DNA of 64,000 nucleotides. Source: Ascidia mentula. Taxonomy: Eukaryota; Chordata; Ascidiacea; Phlebobranchia; Ascidiidae. Below the pieces are notes generated by a model that was not told where the DNA came from, searched no databases, and worked only from the letters and a program-made list of their open reading frames with translations. The position numbers and the translations under genes are program-made. The stretch is taken from assembly GCA_947561715.1 (NCBI GenBank), contig OX387204.1, forward strand, positions 16,497,001 through 16,561,000, read 5' to 3'. This document shows, one piece after another, positions 1-13,900 of this stretch. The stretch's first letter is position 1. Each line of letters opens with the position of its first letter.

Positions 1-226
1 CACATTTTTTGTCAGTCGGTTCTATCACAAAAGTCATATTTTTCAGCGGGTCCTAAGATGCAAAAATCCATTGGCAGTAACCAGTGATGCTAACCGGTTC
101 GCTGATCTCATAAAATTTCGTGAGACGGTTCTCTAGAACCGGTGTGAACAGGCTGAATCCCACCACTGCCTCCATTTAACCAAAGCAATAAGGTGACTTT
201 AAAAAAGCCTGTTGATTTTTGCACAG

Positions 227-2396
227 AGGGCGAAGGATATCCCGGTTCCCTGGTGGGAGATAGCCACAAGCAAACGAGTGTGGGCCATCTCCATCGCCCA
301 CACTTGCAATAACTGGGGATTCTACACACTTCTCACATGCTTGCCTCTTTATCTGAAGGAAGTGCTTCGCTTTGACATCACCCAGGTTCGCTACTTTTAG
401 AGCTGGTATATGTGATTTGTCACTTTTTTGTAATATCTGACTCTTGTATAATTTTTAAACAAAATTTTATGATTTCTAGAGTTTTAAGGAAAACAATAAA
501 TTATTAATAGATGTTGAAATAAAGTATCTACATGGGATGACACAATTGAAAGTTCAGTGGTAGTTGCTTGTAAATTAACTATGTTTCTGGCAGACATACT
601 CTAAACGTTTCCCTCGTTGGGGTTGTACTTTAATTTCGCTTTATAGCAGTTCACTTAGTTGTGACGTAGTGTAACATTTCCGAAACATTTGTTCTGTGAA
701 TTTCTGTCCTGCTTGCATTTAAAGGTCGATTTTTGGTCCAAAAACCTAACCATCAGCGTTTGGTCTTTTGTGTAGTGTTGCCCTCGTGTAACCAAGCGAC
801 GTTGTTTTGCATTCCATATTAGGATGGCTTTGTTTCTGCTCTTCCATATTTGGTCATGTGGATTTCCATCAATTTAAGCGGCCTGCTCGCCGACACATTA
901 CGAGAGAAAGGGGTTATCAATACGACACAAACCAGGAAGATCTTCAATGCAATTTGTAAGAGAGCACTGGAATGGAAATCAATTCCTACTGAAATATTTA
1001 AATTCTTTCAATCGATTCTATAAACGAATCCTTTCATGCATAAAAAGTTTGCTAAAGCTGTCTTGTCGAAAAAAAGATGAGCGCAGGTTTTAATTATTTG
1101 TTTCGCTAATGAATCGCGTTTTTAGAGTGTCATCACCTTTTCAGTGGAAGCAAAACCATTAACCCTCTAATACGTTTGTTATTTTTCTTTTACCAGCATT
1201 CCTCGGTCCTGCGGCTTTTTTGGTGGCGGCCGGTTACGTGGGTTGCAACAAGATAGCAGCTATTAGTTGCATTTGTCTCGCAACCGCTTTCAATGGATTC
1301 TCCTTCCCAGGATTCAACACAAACCATATTGACATTGCTTCAAGGTAGGAAATGCTTGGCCTGTTAAACCAGCGCATCAAACCCGACTGAAGGTTGTGGC
1401 ATTCATTAATCCAAATAATTTACATGCTCACTGTATGTCATTTAAAGAAATGGTGCGACCGTTTCTGGAAGTGATTTGCATACACCCAGCTGCAAATTGT
1501 TTTTACGCTGTGTGGAAGCAATTATACTGGGTTAAGCAACACTCTGTCTGACTGTCTTTGCACCTTGTTTAAAACGAAAGAAACTGAAAATATGTCGTAC
1601 CGATTTATCCAAGTGTACCGAGGAAATAACCAAAGATATTATTTTGATCGTTTAATTTAGAAACTTTATAACTGCAGGGGTTGTGAGCCAAAAAGTCTTT
1701 TTGTGTAATTTTTGTTTGAAATGCTTGTAGAGGGTCGCGCAGCCTAATTTTTTCTATCACAGATACTCGGGTATTTTGATGGGAATAACCAACACTTGGG
1801 CGACGATACCAGGGTTTGTTTCTCCTATTGTAGTTGGAGCTCTTACCGAGAACAACGTGAGCATCTCTCTTAGGCTTCTATATGACCGACTTAGTTTCTA
1901 CTAAATATCCTGTGAATTAAATTAAAGACAAAGGCCTGGTTGAAAATGCATCTACATTTAAGTCATTGCATTTAATTGTATGTGATATTCAAGTGTGGTT
2001 GAATACTCTATAATACAGCGCCTAGTAGTATTTTATACAAGGTAAAGTTCGTCCAATTGCTTTACTTTTTCTGTACAAGTACGGCAGACAATTTTCAGAT
2101 CAAAAATTACCACAGCAGTATACTTTCCATGTTCAAATCAACACTGAAACGAAATGCACAAAACAGGACAAAAATAAAGTTTTATTCTTTCGTTGCAGCC
2201 AACACGTACACAGTGGCTGTACGTGTTCTACATCGCAGCTGGGGTGTACGTAGTGGGAACGATCCTGTACACTCTGTTGGCCACGGGTGTTGAACAGGAA
2301 TGGAACAAAGTTTCTTACCATAACCAGGTTCCAGAAGTAAAACCTCTGCTGGCCGACGGCGAAGGTCGTTCGGAGGATATGTTTAGTTCTGATTAG
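227..2396 (+). CDS. Sialin-like SLC17 anion/proton cotransporter, 3' part
   Basis: The start of this gene lies upstream of the window. Five exons with matching phase are visible: 227-385, 823-955, 1197-1344, 1763-1856 and 2199-2396 (TAG stop). The first holds the segment [16 protein letters not shown], typical of SLC17A5 before a mid-protein helix; exon 2 encodes SALPYLVMW, exon 3 the NTNHIDIAS segment and exon 4 [15 protein letters not shown], all landmarks of sialin and vesicular glutamate transporter relatives. Exon 5 ends with a last helix and a short acidic tail. About 244 residues are visible, roughly half of the usual 490-500. Members of this MFS family move organic anions such as sialic acid or glutamate across lysosomal, vesicular or plasma membranes. 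The substrate cannot be read from sequence. The exon 5 reading contains no breaks. Family assignment is firm; orthology to SLC17A5 rather than another SLC17 member is inference. Confidence 0.85.
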
Positions 2397-5300
2397 TGTT
2401 TTTGTGCTCGCGTAGGTTAAAGCACGATAGGCTAGATTTTACAAGTTTAAAAGAAAATTTTGTTGCTTTATTTTCAGGACGAATTGTGTTTTATTTGTTT
2501 GATGACTTTTTATGCTGCTTTGATACTTTAAGTCTATTTTAGGCCTTCAACGCAGAGCTTAGTTTGTCAATCTTTTTAATTTGCCAATGGTTTTTACTAG
2601 TTACATTTTATGTTCTAGATTTTACGCAAAACTTTGTCACACCGTGTAGCAAAGGTTGTTCCATCGCACGGCGTGTTTTCAGTTAATTTTAGCGAGAAAT
2701 GATTTAGTACATTTTAATTACCACAGTAACAAATGGTAATTTTTGTGTCAAAGTAACAAACGTCTACTGTTATCGAATACAGCTGTTTGTTTTTATATTG
2801 TGCGATGCTTAGTCTTCTAGTGTAAGACATGTGTGGATTTATTCCGTTTACTCAAGGATGACTTGCATGGCCAAAAGACGTCCTTGAATTACATTCATGT
2901 GGTCCAATTGTCCAAATCGCATTTTTTTCGTTGTCGCCGAGAAGAGAGTGCAATAGTAAATAGGTTATTGTAAAAACTATTTGTTACTGATTAGAAAATA
3001 TGTTTATAATTCTCTTTGTTGAACTTTGGATCTCAGTTTTGTTGAAGAGCAAGTAAGGGAACATCATGTTTTTCATATTTTATCATGGTTCAAAATTATG
3101 AGATGACCGCTGTCTTTACATGAAACTCGTTTATGCATTCTTTTTTCATTTTTGTTGAAGTTATTGAGCTGGCTTTCATATTGTGCCTCCACATTAAACA
3201 CGATGATTGAAGCAATTCAAAATTAAAAATGCTATCAACATTTATCACTCCAGTCCGTACTGCTTCCATCCTAAGACACAGGCAATATATCCTAAGTTTG
3301 TATTTCGAGTGAATATACTGTAATCGTCATCCTGTTTGCCGTATGACGCGATTATTGTAGCAATTAGCAATATCGTCGCTTCCAACCCAATCTCCATGCA
3401 TTGACTTCTCTTGCCTTTGTGCATTCGTGTCTTTTCCAAAGTGCAACTTTTATGTCTTCCATAATTTTTCATTGATATTGTTCCTCCTGCGTTGTGTGCA
3501 ATAGAGAAATAGGAAGTTTCTGATGCAAATTCATCAAAGCTTTTCATCACAATACTGCTTCCTTATGTTGTGGTTACCTGCGTAGTTGAGGGGATGCCTA
3601 AACTCAAGTAATCATTATTGTCATACACTAGCGTGTTTTGTTCATATACCGACGAATTATGAACAAAAAATTACAAAACCAAACCCGATTAAAATCAAAA
3701 TTTGACGCAGGAAAATCAGTTACTTGTTATTGCCAAAAGGAATCCCGAGGTTAGCGAAAAAGCTACAGATACTCCATGTTACAGCGAGAAATGTCATGTA
3801 TGTGCTTTCTTTCCCTGTTTCTAGTTCATGTCAGTGATCTGACTTCATTGACTATGACGTAACAAGGCACTTACCATGATTGGTTAGAAAGCCAAAAACG
3901 TAACAATGCGTGTGATGTCATTAGTGTCTCAATCTTGTGCTGACCACGTTTTACAGTTTCTTTCTGTGCTGTAAGCAGCAGTTTCAGTTGTCGCAGTTCA
4001 TAGTTGATCCAATTTAGTTTTGGAAATGTTTTGTTCTAACATTAGTGTTTTATGTGTAGCTATAAAAACATGAAAGTTAAAGTAATTGTAATGCTGAAAC
4101 GTCTTAGTTCGTCAAAGTGCCTGTAATTCAGTCCTGGACTCCTAACAAGTTGGTACGTAATTGAATGTGTAAATTGTGTTAGTTAAATGTCGTGATAATA
4201 TTTGTGTATGAGTTAAGAGGTGTTGACTTTCTTAATGTAACATATTTCTTTATGTAAGTTTATCGGCCATAAGTGAAGAGGAATTTGTAACCGAAAAGGC
4301 AGGCAGTGTTGCGTTCAAAACAAATTAGGAAACCCCCTAGTGCGGCGGTCGGTGCAGATCCAGGCTGCACAGATTTTGAGTAAATTACGGCCGCTACACT
4401 CCATGTATCTCTCTCCCTTCCCACAAATATTCATCTGTGTTTGTTCTTCCTATTCGCGTAGTATGCAAAAATACATCCCGATGCAGACAGAAATCGCAAA
4501 AGACCCCTTAATGCAATGTATTCCCACACTCCAAGCGTTCGCCGTATCTCTTCCATCATTACCCACGGAATGTTGCAATCAGTAAATAAGTGCAGTTGGT
4601 GGTTACTGTTTTGCTGCTGAAATCATCTTGCAGAAGAAATGTCGAGACAACGGCGCAGAGTTACACTGGAAAACCGACTGGCACAAAAACGTAAACAAAA
4701 AATAGTTTCAACAACTCTCGGTCCACTGCTTATAGATTGTAAAATGATAATTAATAAAACAAAAAAACTGAAGACTGTTGGGAAATCAAAACATGTTTAT
4801 TGAACCTTGACCAAAAGTGTGTTATAAAACTTTAACTCCCTTTAATTTTCAAGAAACAAACAGTACATTTCACCACCTTTTGAACCAACAAACTATTGAC
4901 CCAGAAAAGAAAATTGTGAAGCCAGGCAACACTCATACTGGTATTTTTGTGCAACAGGCGAAACATTAGCGAATTTTAGAACAATTTCTTACGTTTTAAC
5001 GACCTTCTGTGAATAAGATCTCGTTTATTTTGAAAACCATTTTGCTTCACAAATGCTCTCGCTACCTCGGTTGTATAATAACTAAATCCCTGCTCAGCAA
5101 AACCACACGCCGTGCTGTAAAATCACTAGAACCGTACATTGCAAACAGCTACTTTTATATTTGAAACCTAGGTCTTGGTTGATAATTAGGACATAGTTTC
5201 TAAAAACATAAATGCTTTTAGGAAACGAATAAATGAATTGACATAAATCTGTATTAGGGTTTTCTTTTTGTTAAAGCAACTCAGAGCGGTAAAGATAATC

Positions 5301-5538
5301 CATTTCTCTGCAATGCCCAGAATCTTTACAGGAAAATTGAGTGTCTACGAGCACAGAGAGCTCTTACGCTATCAATGGGTGAAGCAGTTTTTAAATTACA
5401 GCATAATTGTAATCCGCAATTAAAACAATGTTTTGTCAAATATTAACATCTCTATATAATCGTTAAAAATCATTTCAACTTAGATAGTGTTAACATTTTT
5501 CGTGATGTTGAAAGCGTGGAAATGTATAAACAGTGACA
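2397..5538. other. Intergenic region between convergent genes
   Basis: This 3.1-kb stretch lies between the 3' ends of the SLC17-like gene (+) and the first SLC5A8-like copy (-), so it should hold two 3'UTRs. The longest reading frame is on the minus strand at 3245-3550 (101 codons, with one hydrophobic stretch near residues 57-68). It has no recognised family and no convincing splice partners; I treat it as chance but list it as the only candidate. No RNA gene or repeat was recognised. Confidence 0.4.
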
Positions 5539-6095
5539 CTAAAGAGCTGTGATTTGCTTTTCCTCATGTTTGGAATCAGTCTTTAGAGTTGCAAGCGTAG
5601 AGTTGTCGTTTGTACACGTTATGTTTTCCAAGTCTTGCTTTTCCGTCTCTGTCAACTTTTCTTCCTTATATTTGTCGTAGGGCACCCCGCACCATAGAAA
5701 TCGTCTTACTTTTTCCGGGAGCCACTTGAAAATCCAATGATCGAAAAACGGCATCGTAACTCCAGGAGGTAACTCACTTGGTTTCTGATAGCCTGAATAT
5801 ATTTGTTTGTAAATATGTCTTTTAACAAGCACGATGCGCAGAGTCAGGTTACTACCCCTTGGCAGTGTTGTTTGTCTGTGTTTGTTTTGATGCGTTATAT
5901 TCAGTGTTTCAAAAAAACTTTGCATCACTCGCCTGTTAAAAACGTGACAATGTGTCCGACGATGAGTGCGACAACAAACCCGAAAACTCCGTAATAGAGA
6001 TAAGAGATTGAATACATTTCAGCTATCGGAGGTCTAACTGCTTCTGTGGTAGTCTGATCGCCTGGAAGTTTATGCAAACAAGTTAGTTTCTGTAT

Positions 6096-6260
6096 AAGCT
6101 GCAGACAGATGGCCACTGTTTCGACCTAAAAGGTCTCAGTGCAGCTGCACTGTGGCCATCTGTCTGCAGCTTATACACAATTCATATTATTGGCTCCACA
6201 TTGCTTATCATATGATTATTGTGACAGTGGCCATCTGTCTGCAGCTTATACACAAGTTAA
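6096..6260 (-). repeat. Inverted pair of hammerhead-type repeats in intron 9 of SLC5A8-like copy 1
   Basis: On the minus strand, 6148-6096 reads stem I (GCAGCTGCA), a core CTGA-GA lacking three bases of the canonical CTGATGA, stem II GACC/GGTC, then GAAA, ACAG...CTGT and TC followed by TGCAGC. A plus-strand copy of the 3' half follows at once (6149-6200), giving a palindrome with about 25-bp arms, and a third partial copy is at 6226-6260. The core deletion should abolish self-cleavage. The same family appears intact at 22496-22546. Confidence 0.55.
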
Positions 6261-8390
6261 TTTCTGTCACTATTGTTCTTCTCCTTGTGAAAACGACTGT
6301 TATTTGGGGTGGAATGTAATTTCGGGGACCGAAATAACTGGTCTTGCGTAATTTGGTGACCCCAGTGTAAAAAGGAACTCAGAAACTTTTAAATATTTAT
6401 TCATGGGCTCCGGCAATAGAACTGCACCGAACCTTTCACTCACTTGTAGTGAAGGGATAGGTTGTGACGTCAGTTATGTTTGGAAACACGCAGTCGACTG
6501 TGGTGCGATCCAATGCACGTCGATATTTGTTGGGCGTGGGATAAATCGTGCTTCCCACGTAACACCACACCGATATTCCAAGACCACTCACTACCCCAGA
6601 AAGAGCACCCTGAATAAATAGTGCTCATCATTCACTATTTCACATATTTTCTACACACAGAAATCATGCATTGTTTCGTAGCTTATGGAAGAATCGCCTG
6701 TAGACCTTAGTTTTAGTCCGCTGACTTATCGATCATTAATTTACAGCAGGATCACAGCGTAGTGAAGCTGGGACAAAAGTAACTTTACTTGACAAGCTGG
6801 ACGAGATACCAAAAATTGCTGGAAGCGTGATAATCTCATTAATCTTTATACCATTAGAAAATATGTTTCAAAAGTTCTTGTAGCCGCCATATTAGTTTTC
6901 AAAAGCAGAAAAGTAGAAACAGTAATTGAAGTACATGCGTTATACACTTTCACCAACCCAGGAATTGCACCAGGGAAATGCCCAGCCCATTGTAAAGAGC
7001 GCCACCATGGGTCCAGATACCATCCCGTTGATACTGATGGCTGCAGACAACACCGGCCCCAGGTTGGGTCCAAGAACAGCGAAAATAAGACAACAAGCGC
7101 CGTAGAAGACAACCAGGACCTGAGGTTTTTGTGTGTTATTGTATATTTGAGGAAGTATCCAAGTAATGTTTACCTTTGATACCAAAAGGGCTTGAGTTTG
7201 AGTCAATTTCTTCAGTGGTTTGATGTAATCTTCCAGAGTAACTGCTGCCATCGCATTTATGCCGGACGAGACTGTGCTGCAAAAGTAGAAATTAACACAG
7301 CAGCGACTCAGTTTACAAACTTTTAAGGAATCAATGTTTTATTGATATACTACATAGCAACTATAGAGCTGTAGTCTCACCTCAGAGAGCCTCGAAGACG
7401 CTGCACAAGAAAACACCAGGCAGACCAGGGAAAGCATAGAGAATATCCATAACAAAATAAGGCATGAGTTGATCTGTGGCCGAAACCCAACAGCATCGTA
7501 TGGATCGCAATCGGCGTAATACGCGAACATCGTCAAACCGGCAAGGCCAGCCAGTACCATGATTATCGTGATGCCAAATGCGTTCAAATACGCCGACCTT
7601 CGGCAAAACATAAAGTGAAATACGCGGGACTAATGATGTTGCATTATTGTCTTACAGTTTGGCATGAACCAAGCTCTTGCATGACAGATATCTTTGTACT
7701 ATTGTGTGTGTAGTGCAGTAACTTCCCACAGCATTGATTGACCCCCCGACGATCAATGACCAAAAAGTGTGCCGATATCGTGGGTCACCTTCGAAGCTGC
7801 CATGAGACTATAGTTGTTATAATCGTTACTAATTTACCTCACAAACAGAATTGAAGTACCATAATGATAAATAATACTTTTACTAAAGTCAGAGGGATCA
7901 TATTGTTCAGAAATGTATGGCGTTACCCGTGAAGTGGAATGTTTCACTAATAGTGCAACGCGCGTATATTACCATGGGAATGTAGTGAAGTTTCCGACGG
8001 TAGAAATTATTGTCTACTGAACATTTTTAATTGTGGATGGAGACAAATTGCCGAAACATTTTAAGCCAAAAAATGTGTGGTCATAACCCACGATTTGTAT
8101 GTTGTACACCAATATTACAACGGTTGGAAGAACTCACTGCACAAAATCGATGCGCCCTCGAGATTCTGCGATGCTCCACACGTTTCCCATTCCTCCCAAC
8201 AAAGTACAACCTTGAATTATTGCAGCCACAAACCCGACAGTCATCAAACTACATTGGAATACATCTGTCCATATGACTGCTTTGAGACCTCCTAGCGCTG
8301 TGTAAAATGTACACACAAGGGCAGTAACTAAAATAGATGTCCAAACGTCCAGTCCGGTCACTGCAAAAGATTTGCTCATGTTATAATTGT

Positions 8391-8720
8391 TACTAACTAT
8401 CAATACCAACTGTCAATACTAACTATCAATACCAACTGTCAATACCAACTATCAATACCAACTATCAGTAACAACTATACCAACTATCAATAACAACTAT
8501 CAATAACAACTATCAATACCAACTATCAGTAACAACTATCAATAACAACTATCAATAACAACTATCAATACCGACTATCAATACCAACTATCAATACCAA
8601 TTATCAATACCGGCTACGTTATGATGTATATCAACTATCAATGCCTACTACGTTTAGGATATATACCAACTATCAATACCAATTACGTAATGATATATAG
8701 CAACACAACTATTATTACCA
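8391..8720. repeat. Minisatellite of about 13 bp (CAATACCAACTAT)
   Basis: Directly visible run of the unit caataccaactat with variants such as caataacaactat and cagtaacaactat, becoming irregular toward 8720. It lies within intron 3 of the first SLC5A8-like copy, beside exon 4. No function is suggested. Confidence 0.9.
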
Positions 8721-9594
8721 ACGAGATTTGATCGTCTGACTCGGTGAAATAAATTTACAACATTACTTTTCTTGATAATTTACTTTACCCGCGTTCAGGG
8801 CCAATGCTGGAGCGTAGATGACGATTCCAATGTAGAGTATTTGGTTGATTATGTAAACGGTCGTAGCCAGCAAACGGACGTACTTGTTGAAGCGAAGTTC
8901 CAGATACTACACATAAATGTGTTTTTCAAAATGCCAAAAGCAGCTTTTACGAGCAGGTGCAACTGCAAACGTTCTGTTGCTCAAACAACCTGCGCGACCT
9001 CATATTATATTTACACGATGTGTAACCACCAGCAAATGCTTGTTTACTTTTGGTTAGCCAACCTGTTTTCCACTCACATTACATGACTTTGCCGTGGTAA
9101 ATGGGTATAATACAAATACCTGGATACAGTTTATATAAACTACAATATACATTTATATTGCACAAAGTACCTCGTAGGTGCTGGTGATACCGTGCCGATA
9201 GTACAGGGGAATGTATATTTCAGCTGCGACTGTGGCCATTATGAAGTAGCTGACACAGTACCAAATGTACATCGTTCCGTATATGTAGAATTCTGATGGA
9301 CTTCCGATGACTGCATCAAGCAAAGCAAAGTAATGTCAAATTTCCATGTTTGCAACTCTACTAAAGTGAGCACTACAACCTACTAGTTATTGCAGACAAG
9401 AAGCCTGAAGTTAGGGAAAATGCGACGGGGACGGCGTGCATTTGCCTTCCACCCAGCAAATATTCATCTGTGGTATTTCTCTTTTTAACCTTAGACAGGA
9501 CAGCAAAGAAGATTCCAATGCAAGCTGATATAAGGAAGAGACATCCGAAAACGACGTAATCCCAAACACCGAACGTACGTTGGATCTCCTCCAT

Positions 9595-10914
9595 TCTTGT
9601 ACCTTTTTACACCTACTTTAGTAACACCACCTACTTCGTTATAATCTGAACTATTGGTAATTCATTGTGGGTCTTTCAAACTGTATGCACTCAACCACAA
9701 CCATAAAGCACGTTTTTAGCATTAAGCGTGAGCGCAAGAGAAAGGCGTTTTGTTATTTTACGTCTGTTCGGCAAACACCTGACACCAATTGGTTGCAGCA
9801 TCCTGCTTACACATTTGTATAGAATCGATGTTTACGGCTTCTTGTGGAGCTTATAAGGGTGCGAAATGATTGCAACAGGGACATCGGTAAATAATACAAA
9901 GTCAAAAAGATGCAAAGAAACGAGTAAACATGACTTTCAAACTTGCTCTTAATTCACAATTTCGTTGCTTCCTCTGAACAGCATGCCAACAAAGTCATTG
10001 CATAGGTTCAGGTGTTGTTGTTTGAGGAAAATGAGCTGTTTTGGCGTTTAGCAAACACGTGACGTCAATACAAGTTTTAGTCACACAGTGATCTCTAATT
10101 GAGGGGCATTATTGACCCCTTACAAAATTTGCGGTATTCCATTGAAGCTGTTGCTTAAACGAATGTTGCGATTTAAAATATTTTTGGAAACATTTGATGC
10201 AAGTTCTTTGTAAAAAAAAAGTTTTTTTTTTTTTGACTTTATGCAAAATTCAACCAAACAAATTAAATTTCTGCATACATGTGTTTACATTATTGGGACA
10301 CTTTGACAAAAATGTCAAATATGATCTGTGATATGAAATAATTCCACGAAACTGTACTCTTCTAATACAAACAAAATGCCTAATAAAAAGCTTTATATTT
10401 GTTCAAATGGTTTGGTATATGGTAATAAGCATAGACACAAAGTACATATCATTGTTACATATAAGTTAGGCACAAAATAATGCCAGTTGGCTAAATAATG
10501 CCCACAGATACAAGTAACATGTTTTAAAAAAGTGCCCACAAATTACCACAAAACCTCAAAGTTTCACTGCATACACAATGGACTTTCGGTCATTGCTACT
10601 TTCAACCAGTGCCAGCTCTAACAACATTACATTGTAACGCTGACAAACGCCCGTTACATCACAATGCATCCTGCCGATTTGTGTAGTATGTTATTCACAT
10701 TCATGAAAGACTAAAGTAGAATTAAACGTCTAAAATATTATCCTGAAACTATAATGAAACTTGATTGAACTTTGTAGGAGTTAAAGTAATATTACAAATC
10801 CCACACTCAAAATACCCAACAAAAATGCACATTACAACAGAAATTACGCCAGCTATGTTTACAGTGGGTTTGCGTTGAATTACATTTCGACTATAAATAA
10901 AATTAGATTCAAAA
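9595..10914. other. Intergenic spacer between SLC5A8-like copies 1 and 2
   Basis: Upstream region of copy 1 and downstream region of copy 2. No supported exons, RNA genes or structured repeats were seen; short poly-A/poly-T runs occur near 10210-10240. The short reading frame at 10749-10967 overlaps the last exon of copy 2 in another frame and is regarded as chance. Confidence 0.5.
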
Positions 10915-13900
10915 TCAAAAGGAAGTGACCACGATTTCATCAACAGAACTCTTTTCCTCTTTCTCAAACGCGTGATTTTCTTTTCCGTTTATTTTGACTT
11001 CTATCTCAATCTCATCTCCACACACTTCATCTTCTTTTTCTATTTCTTCCAATCTCTTTTCTTCCTTATATTTGTCGTAGGGCACCCCGCACCATAGAAA
11101 TCGTCTTACTTTCTCCGGAAGCCACTTAAAGATCCAATGATCGAAAAACGGCATCGTAACTCCAGGAGGTAACTCACTTGGTTTCTGATAGCCTAAACAG
11201 CATACATTTCTTCCATTTATTGTTAAAGCGTGTCAGCATACACAGTAACTAAATTGCTGCCCGACTTTGTATAAGAGAACGACATCTTTACACATTCTGA
11301 AGTACTAACAAATACAATTTTACCGACTGCTTAATGCGTATTTAATATGTAATTAATGCGTTGAGTTTCAAGAAAGATCGCCTCGAAACCATGTGCTTAT
11401 TAAAATATAGTATGATTAAACGTGGCACCAACCTGTTAAAAATGTGACAATGTGTCCGACAATGATAGCGACCACAAACCCGAAAACTCCATAATAGAGA
11501 TAAGAGATTGAATACATTTCGGCTATCGGAGGTCGGTTGGCTTCTGTGCTTGTCTGCAATACGTCTAAAAACGCATATTTGGACTCAAATATGAAAAAAC
11601 TTACTTTCTAAACAAATCAGGTTATTTTCGAATGAAAATATTCATGGCGTTGTAATCTTTGCTCGTATTGGTACAGAAAAGAAGCATAGCTACCTGTGGT
11701 TAACGTCATAGCTGTTGTACCAGTGGCATTTGGAAATACGCAGTCCTCTGTAGATGTATCCAGTACCCGCACATACTCATTAGGCGGAGGGTAGATGGTA
11801 CTTCCCACGTAACACCACACGGAAAATCCTAAACCACTTGCTAGACCCGTTGCAGCTCCCTGTGCGTAACAGGTAATGGTTTACAGGTTTTGGCCAATTC
11901 AGTTACAAACAAGCAGTGATAATTCAAAAGATGAAAATAATTGCTCACCGAAGCCAACGAATTGACATTTATGATTATTCTAAGTACGATGGAATTAGAT
12001 GAAAAATAAACACATATTTGTTTTCATGTATAAGCAATGGAGCCAATAATGTTTATTATGGTGATCTCACTATGCTTGTTTACATCTGACAACATACGCC
12101 ACAATAAAACAAAAATTGTGAAAGAAGCCCATATTTAAAACAGTTTTAAAACTTACCCACGAGTTGCACCAGGGAAAAGCCCAACCCATAGTAAAGAGCG
12201 CCACCATGGGACCAGATATCATTCCATTAATACTGAGAGCGGCGTTCAAAATTCCGCCTAGGTTTCCACTTATGGCCGCCATCCCAATACAACACGCACC
12301 GTAAAACACGACCAAGAGCTGCAAAGTTTTGTACATGTCACAAAACATTGTGATAATTTTTAACAGGGAGTTTTCAAACCTTAGAGAGCCATACAGCTTG
12401 TGTTGCGGAAAGCTTTTTATGAGGTTTGATGAAGTCTTCTAGAGTCACAGTGGCCATTGCGTTGATACCCGAAGAAACCGTGCTAAAAAGAGCTTATGTG
12501 TGAACCAGTCTACAAAATGGAAGCAATACCTTCATTTAATTATTCTGTATCTATAGTAATGGTAATTTTGTATTGCAGTTGTCGAGTTTATAATGGTCGT
12601 TTTAATCCAGTGGAATGTGCTTCTCTTGACAGACAAACACTGACACATTTCACCGTCTTTTACCTGAGTGTTCCGCTGAATGCACTGCACAGATAAACAC
12701 CGGGGAGGCCAGGAGATGAATAGAGAATATCCATTACAAAGTAAGGCATGAGTTGATCTGTGGCCGAAACCCAACCAGCGCTGTGCGGGTCGCAGTTCAC
12801 GTAATAAGCAAACATCGTTAAACCGGCAAGGCCAGCCAGCACCATTATTGTAGTCATTCCAAAAGCGTTCATGTACACTGCTCTGTACAAAAAATGCGCA
12901 TTGTTTTTGGATTTTGTATATAACCGCTGGAAATAAAATAACAGAATGTAAATTTTTTGAATTGTATTTAACCAGCGATTTTATAAGGAGGACAATAAGA
13001 GGATAACATATTACCTCACCAAAAAGCCCTGGTGCATCATTGCATGAGCTGTGAATAGCCCGTTGCCAAGTTTTTGTTGACCAAAAACTTATTAAAATTT
13101 CGGTTGAACGCCAGGCATTAAAATAGTAATTGTGATTAGAATACCAAGATGAACGACTGTTTATATTTTAATCGTTTTTTCAGAACTTACGGAATCACAA
13201 CTTACGCTTTTGCGTGTTTCTCTGTCTTACAGCAGAGATATCTCTGTACCACAGTTTGTGTTGTACAATACGTTCCAGTCCAAAGCATTGTCCCTCCTAC
13301 GATAATTGACCAAAACGTGTGGCGGATACGAGGGTCGCCTTCAAAACTGTTGAATAAATCAGTCTTTGACAGTGCCAAACCAAAAAAGTACAGTTCGTAA
13401 TGACAAGGTCAGTGCACAGTTCTCCATACTATTTTCCTATGAACCAAATTGGAAAATAAATTTAAAGAAAAAATAACTTTGGACAGATTAATTACAGATA
13501 CACATTGAGAACTGTTAGACAACCATTGTACTTTTGTTGCCCCTAAAGGTGTATCAAAGTTTGGGTAAATGACGCATCAATTTTTCGCCATTGAACTTTA
13601 GCAATTCATGTAGAGATGACGTCGTCAAATCCAGCCATACCTTGGGCACATTTTGCACACAATGCAATTGTTATTGCACCAATGTTTGATTCGTTCAAAC
13701 AAGCTCAAACCTTTAAAACCAGGCTCTCACAAAGAGCCGTGCATTGCTGTGTTCACAATATGTTTACTTACGTGACACGCTATTGGTAAGGGAGGCACCA
13801 ATATAAAATATGGGTGAGAGTAAAACTAGTCTCATTAATTCTTTTACGTTGCTGTAAAGTTATTTATAGTTTCAAATAAAATGATGAAATTGGTAATGAA

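Larger units (their letters stand above)
5539..9594 (-). pseudogene. SLC5A8-like sodium/monocarboxylate symporter, copy 1, frameshifted
   Basis: Exons on the minus strand: 9384-9594, 9171-9310, 8789-8906, 8138-8360, 7656-7796, 7381-7597, 7174-7276, 6958-7119, 6444-6609, 5933-6061 and 5539-5792. The protein matches SLC5A8/SMCT throughout: [10 protein letters not shown] start, [39 protein letters not shown] and the cation-symporter core. Exon 6 is 217 bp while the same exon is 219 bp in the other three copies. One base is missing in the codons for DAGWVS (about 7493) and one near the exon end (about 7388), so the frame is lost and a stop follows. The exon 10 donor is GC (gcgagt) where the other copies have GT. 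All other exons read openly, so decay is recent, or the two deletions are assembly errors. A 13-bp minisatellite lies in intron 3 and a ribozyme-like repeat in intron 9. Confidence 0.75.

Noticed and set aside
3245..3550. 101-codon minus-strand frame downstream of the SLC17-like gene
   Set aside because: One weak hydrophobic segment but no family, partner exons or conservation visible; could be 3'UTR.
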